A DNA stretch of 33,575 nt from Candidatus Palauibacter denitrificans (lineage in GTDB: Bacteria > Gemmatimonadota > Gemmatimonadetes > Palauibacterales > Palauibacteraceae), in assembly GCA_009841015.1 (NCBI GenBank), contig VXMQ01000190.1, forward strand, positions 1 through 33,575, in the 5' to 3' direction. The notes beneath the pieces were generated by a model. The model had not been told where the DNA came from, did not search any database, and saw only the letters and a list, made by a program, of their open reading frames with translations. Shown here piece after piece: positions 30,717-33,575 of the stretch; positions within the stretch are counted from its first letter, which is position 1; each line of letters opens with the position of its first letter. A program made the translations under genes and the position numbers.

Positions 30717-31010
30717 ATGACCAAAGACGATTTCGCGGCGAAGCTCGCCTCCCAGGCCGGCTTGAGCAAAGCGAGCGCGCGGGATGTGATCGACTGCATT
30801 TTCTCGACGGATCCCGGCAAAGGGATCATTGCAGTCGAGCTTGACGCCGGCCGCGACTTCACGGTCACCGGCTTCGGCACGTTCGGAACCCGGCACCGCA
30901 AGGCGCGAATGGGTCGGAACCCGCAGACCGGCGAGTCGATTCAGATCGCGGCGATGAACGTCCCCACGTTCAAGGCGGGCAAAGGACTCAAGGATCGCGT
31001 TCGAGTCTAG
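30717..31010 (+). CDS. HU/IHF-family DNA-binding protein
   Basis: A 97-residue nucleoid protein. The N-terminal helices (MTKDDFAAKLASQAGLSKASA) lead into the beta-arm domain with the HU signature GFGTFGTRHRKARMGRNPQTG (about 53-73), including the Arg-Asn-Pro of the arm tip, followed by IQIAAMNVPTFKAGKGLKDRV. HU dimers bend and compact DNA without strong sequence preference. An insertion-like stretch around STDPGKGIIAVELDAGRDF is slightly longer than in E. coli HU. ATG 30717 gives the usual N terminus; a long upstream open frame has no support. A perfect 11-base hairpin follows the stop. Confidence 0.93.
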   Translation: MTKDDFAAKLASQAGLSKASARDVIDCIFSTDPGKGIIAVELDAGRDFTVTGFGTFGTRHRKARMGRNPQTGESIQIAAMNVPTFKAGKGLKDRVRV

Positions 31011-31022
31011 AACGACAGCGCG

Positions 31023-31050
31023 GCGGGACCCGGCGCCGTCCGGGTCCCGC
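31023..31050. terminator. Perfect 11-bp hairpin between convergent genes
   Basis: GCGGGACCCGG (31023-31033) and CCGGGTCCCGC (31040-31050) pair without mismatch around a six-base loop, 12 bases after the HU-gene stop and 38 bases past the end of the minus-strand coxE-like gene. No T run follows on either strand, so it is either a T-poor terminator, a Rho-assisted end or an mRNA-stabilising structure. Confidence 0.6.
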
Positions 31051-31088
31051 TCGCGATCGCCTTCCAACTCCGTCCCTTTCTTCTCCAG

Positions 31089-32225
31089 TCACAATCTGAG
31101 CAGCCCTGGAAGCGTCCTCAGCGCTTCGAGGCTGTGCCCCGACTGGAAGTAGTCCACGTACGGGAGCGCGGTGCGCATGCCCCGGGCTTCGGGCGCGTAG
31201 CGCGAACTCTCAAGCAGGGGATTGAGCCAGATCACGCGGCGCGCGCGCCGCTGAATCCAGCCCATGGCGCGCCGGAGAGGTTCGACTTCGCCCTGGTCGA
31301 GTCCGTCGGAGAGGATGATGACGAGCGTCCGTCGGCCGAGCATCCGTTGGCCGTGTCGGGTCACGAACGTCTCCAGGCACTCGCCGATCCGCGTCCCGCT
31401 CGACCAGCCGCGGGCCCGCAGGCGGTCCAGCGCGGGATCGATCTCTTCGCCGGCCAGCCAGGGCGTGAGGTGCGTGAGACGCGTGCTGAACGCGAAGGTC
31501 TGGATGTCTCGTGCGCGCCCGCATCCCAGGAGGAAACGCAGCAGGAAGCGGCTGTAGCGCTCCATCGAGCCGCTCACGTCGCACAGGACGACGAGTTGCG
31601 GCGGTACGTGCCGCCGCCGCCGCCGCGCCAGACGGACGAGTTCGCCCTCGTGCGCGACGAGCGACCGCAGCGTTCTCCGCACGTCGATCGGCCCGCGCCG
31701 GCCGCCGGGCTCCAGGCGGCGGCTGCGTCGCGTGGACAGGCGCACCATCAGCCGCTCGAGCCACGCGTCGACTTCGCGTAGTTCCTCGTCGCCGATCGAG
31801 GCGAAGGAGCGCCGCGCGAGCGAGTGCGCGGCGCTGTAGACGGCGCCGATCGGGCGCTCCCGGAAGTCCCGCTCGTCGGTCGCCTGCTCCCAGAAATCTC
31901 CGCGGGCCGCCGCGAGCCCATCCGGTCCGGAAGGCGCGCCGGGCGCCGGCCGATCACCCCGGCCCGACGCGGCCCTCGACAGAAGATCTTCCACGGCGGA
32001 GGACGACCGTCCTCCGCGCCACCACGCGGGGAAACAGTGCTCGAAGATCTCGAGGTCCGCGGCGCTGGAGCAGAACGCCGCCCGGAGCCCCGCCCGCACC
32101 TCCTCCGCGTCCTCCGTGTCGAGATGTGGGAGCGCGGCGACGGCCGTCGTGGACTCGGAAAGCGCGCAGGCCATGCCTTCGCCGCGCAGCCTCCGGCCCA
32201 GGTCGACGACGCGCTCGGGCGTCAA
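31089..32225 (-). CDS. coxE: CoxE-like von Willebrand factor A domain protein
   Basis: A 378-residue VWA protein of the CoxE family. After an alpha-helical, Arg-rich N-terminal half comes the VWA domain (about 208-378) with the metal-ion adhesion site DVSGS (Asp216, Ser218, Ser220), a Thr in WSSGTRIGECL and an Asp in IILSDGLDQGEV, so metal binding should be intact. CoxE works with the MoxR-type ATPase CoxD in maturing the Mo/Cu active site of aerobic CO dehydrogenase; similar pairs also mature other enzymes. The start is TTG 32225, overlapping the stop of the upstream ATPase gene as TTGA. This coupling and the divergent CoxG-like gene support a cox role, though no catalytic coxSML gene is in view. 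Confidence 0.85.
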   Translation of the reverse strand: MTPERVVDLGRRLRGEGMACALSESTTAVAALPHLDTEDAEEVRAGLRAAFCSSAADLEIFEHCFPAWWRGGRSSSAVEDLLSRAASGRGDRPAPGAPSGPDGLAAARGDFWEQATDERDFRERPIGAVYSAAHSLARRSFASIGDEELREVDAWLERLMVRLSTRRSRRLEPGGRRGPIDVRRTLRSLVAHEGELVRLARRRRRHVPPQLVVLCDVSGSMERYSRFLLRFLLGCGRARDIQTFAFSTRLTHLTPWLAGEEIDPALDRLRARGWSSGTRIGECLETFVTRHGQRMLGRRTLVIILSDGLDQGEVEPLRRAMGWIQRRARRVIWLNPLLESSRYAPEARGMRTALPYVDYFQSGHSLEALRTLPGLLRL

Positions 32226-33106
32226 CTCCCCCCGTCCCCCGACGAGGCGAGTAGTTCGCCCAGCCGCTCCTCCGTCAGCCCGGCAAGGTCGTTCGGATCC
32301 TTCACGAGCGCCCCGATCGCGTCGCGCGCGGCCGCCGGACGCAGTGGATCCGCCCCCAGGTGTTCCAGGGCCGCGGCGAAGTCCAGCGTCTCCGCGACGC
32401 CGGGGGGTTTCGCGAGCCGCTCGCGCCGCAGTCGCTGGGCCACTTGGACGGCTTCCCGGGCCCGGGCGGCGGCGATGTCCGGCCGCCGTCGCCGCAGAAT
32501 CTCGACCTCTCGCGCCGCGTCAGGGTAGTCGATCCACAGGTAGAGGCAGCGCCGCCGCAGCGCGTCCGACAGCTCGCGCGTTCCGTTCGACGTGAGCACG
32601 ACGACGGGCCGCGTCCGGGCCTCGACCGTGCCCAGTTCCGGGATCGAGACCTGAAAGTCCGACAGCAGCTCGAGCAGGAACGCCTCGAACTCCTCGTCCG
32701 CCCGGTCCACCTCGTCGATGAGAAGGACCGGACGCGTCTCGCAGCGAATCGCGCGCAGGAGCGGCCGCTCGAGGAGGAAGTTCGGCCCGAAGATCGTGCG
32801 CTGGACCGCCTCGGCATCGCGGTCGCCGTCCTGCAGGCGGATGTGGAGGAGCTGCTTCTGGTAGTTCCACTCGTAGAGGGCCGTGGGAAGGTCGAGCCCC
32901 TCGTAGCACTGGAGGCGAATGAGCTCCGCTCTGAGCCACGTGGCGACCGCCTTGGCGATCTCGGTCTTGCCGACGCCGGCGGCCCCTTCGACGAGGAGCG
33001 GCTTCTCCATCGCGAGACCGAGATGGACCGCCGTCGCGATCCCCCGGTCGGCGATGTAGCCCGCCGCTTCGAGCTCCTCGATGATCTTCGCGATGTCGGC
33101 TTGCAA
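32222..33106 (-). CDS. coxD: MoxR-family AAA+ ATPase (CoxD-like)
   Basis: A 294-residue MoxR-type AAA+ ATPase. Walker A is GAAGVGKT (41-48), Walker B LLIDEVDRAD (128-137), sensor 1 lies in VVLTSNGTRELSDALRRRC, and the MoxR insert QCYEGLDLPTALYEWNYQKQLL is present. CoxD is needed to insert or activate the Cu-S-Mo site of CO dehydrogenase with CoxE. The start is TTG 33106: GGGAGGT lies seven bases upstream on the minus strand, and the next upstream possible codons lie in unconserved, Arg-rich sequence. The TGA overlaps the coxE TTG. Tentatively named from family and neighbours. Confidence 0.87.
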   Translation of the reverse strand: MQADIAKIIEELEAAGYIADRGIATAVHLGLAMEKPLLVEGAAGVGKTEIAKAVATWLRAELIRLQCYEGLDLPTALYEWNYQKQLLHIRLQDGDRDAEAVQRTIFGPNFLLERPLLRAIRCETRPVLLIDEVDRADEEFEAFLLELLSDFQVSIPELGTVEARTRPVVVLTSNGTRELSDALRRRCLYLWIDYPDAAREVEILRRRRPDIAAARAREAVQVAQRLRRERLAKPPGVAETLDFAAALEHLGADPLRPAAARDAIGALVKDPNDLAGLTEERLGELLASSGDGGS

Positions 33107-33301
33107 GGCGGCGACCTCCCGGTTGCGGGTGCGACGCGGCCGTCTCAGCTTCCGGTGGAAAGCCGATCCGCGGTAGAGCCGCTCCCGGCAATATAACCGC
33201 TCCCCCGGAGACAGCGCCCGACAAGGCCCGCGAAACGGTGACCCGTCCCCGTCCGGGCCGTCCGGCTCCGCTCCCCAGCCGGAGACCCCCGAGGACCGAA
33301 G
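33107..33301. other. Divergent intergenic region between coxD-like and coxG-like genes
   Basis: 195 bases, the longest gap in the window. It holds the coxD ribosome-binding site and one AT-rich island, AATATAAC (33190-33197), in otherwise GC-rich sequence. Read on the minus strand this gives TATATT, a fair -10 about 80 bases before coxD; read on the plus strand it gives TATAAC. I find no convincing -35 for either direction. No operator palindrome is obvious. Confidence 0.4.
33114..33120 (-). promoter_or_regulatory. Shine-Dalgarno deciding the TTG start of the MoxR gene
   Basis: GGGAGGT on the minus strand, seven bases before TTG 33106. It is the best ribosome-binding site in the region and selects this start over longer versions of the reading frame. 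Confidence 0.65.
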
Positions 33302-33575
33302 ATGGCGATCGAGATAGAAAAGAGTTTCGATGTCCCGCAGACCGTGGACGAGGTCTGGGGCTTCCTGACGGATCCGGAGCGCATCGTCGAGTGCCTGCCC
33401 GGCGCGACGCTCATCGAAGCGGTCGACGAGCGTACGTACCGCGGCGAGATCGGGCTCAAGCTCGGCCCCATCGGGACGCGCTTCCTGGGCGAGATCCGCT
33501 TCGACGAGCTCGACGCGCGGCGCCATCACATGAAGATGACGGGGGAGGGGCGGGATCGACGGGGAAGCGGCAACG
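33302..33575 (+). CDS. coxG: CoxG-like SRPBCC protein, N-terminal part
   Basis: The first 91 codons of a gene cut by the right edge. It begins MAIEIEKSFDVPQTVDEVWG, with FLTDPERIVECLPGATLIE and the strand pattern YRGEIGLKLGPIGTRFLGEI. This is the characteristic CoxG N terminus (carbon monoxide dehydrogenase subunit G, SRPBCC/START-like fold), including the Cys-Leu-Pro-Gly-Ala motif. CoxG anchors CO dehydrogenase at the membrane and has been proposed to carry menaquinone to it. Stand-alone homologues also occur near other molybdenum hydroxylases. ATG 33302 is the natural start; only a weak GAGGA precedes it. It is divergent from coxD. Confidence 0.87.
   Translation, partial: MAIEIEKSFDVPQTVDEVWGFLTDPERIVECLPGATLIEAVDERTYRGEIGLKLGPIGTRFLGEIRFDELDARRHHMKMTGEGRDRRGSGN

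Noticed and set aside
31134..33196. Plus-strand frames opposite coxE and coxD
   Set aside because: The minus-strand genes have intact MIDAS and Walker motifs; the plus frames have none.

Overview
The window is a gene-dense, GC-rich (roughly two-thirds G+C) chromosomal segment of a diderm bacterium. A TonB/ExbB/ExbD system implies an outer membrane. DivIVA, CdaA and a Firmicutes-like yggS-divIVA-ileS-dksA-like-lspA-rluD block sit beside it. This mixture and the codon use fit Gemmatimonadota best, but that is an inference from gene content and no rRNA is present to prove it. No insertion sequence, prophage, CRISPR array or integrase was seen. No stretch above 300 bases lacks a gene; the longest gap is the 195-base divergent region at 33107-33301.

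Layout. 1-276: tail of a ComM-type ATPase. 318-950 (minus): TrpG/PabA glutaminase, divergent from the RNA 2',3'-cyclic phosphodiesterase thpR; their ATG codons share one CATG. 1603-2250: membrane-anchored protein of unknown function. 2275-3765: aldehyde dehydrogenase. 3859-5439: signal peptidase I and a compact sigma-70 factor. 5512-9662: translation block rplM-rpsI-rpsB-tsf-pyrH-frr, with hairpin/T-run elements before rplM and before tsf. 9659-15744: a small ORF, then tilS-hpt-ftsH-folP-cdaA, tightly packed and partly overlapping. 15803-18079: exbB-exbD-exbD-tonB, with its own promoter inside the end of cdaA and a strong terminator. 18233-24835: yggS-divIVA-ileS-dksA-like-lspA-rluD. 24908-26218: small membrane protein, tRNA-Val(UAC) and a CopD-domain protein whose start lies one base after the tRNA. 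26247-28990: an M20 amidohydrolase and an omega-aminotransferase. 29046-30149 (minus): YbdK-type carboxylate-amine ligase. 30280-31010: small membrane protein and an HU-family protein. 31089-33106 (minus): CoxE-like VWA protein and MoxR/CoxD ATPase, divergent from a CoxG-like gene cut by the right edge.

Most genes are housekeeping: translation, tRNA modification, membrane protein quality control and export, folate, c-di-AMP, polar growth and energy transduction. The accessory part is amino/ureido-compound catabolism and probable carbon monoxide dehydrogenase maturation.

The most interesting signals are small ones. They are an IleRS whose HIGH motif reads GVHH; a pyrH with no ATG/GTG/TTG at the expected place but a CTG fused to the tsf stop; three promoter-like elements whose -10 begins on the upstream gene's stop codon at exactly 17-base spacing; a probable leaderless gene; and a coding sequence starting directly at a tRNA 3' end. 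I did not find a convincing wholly new multi-gene system.
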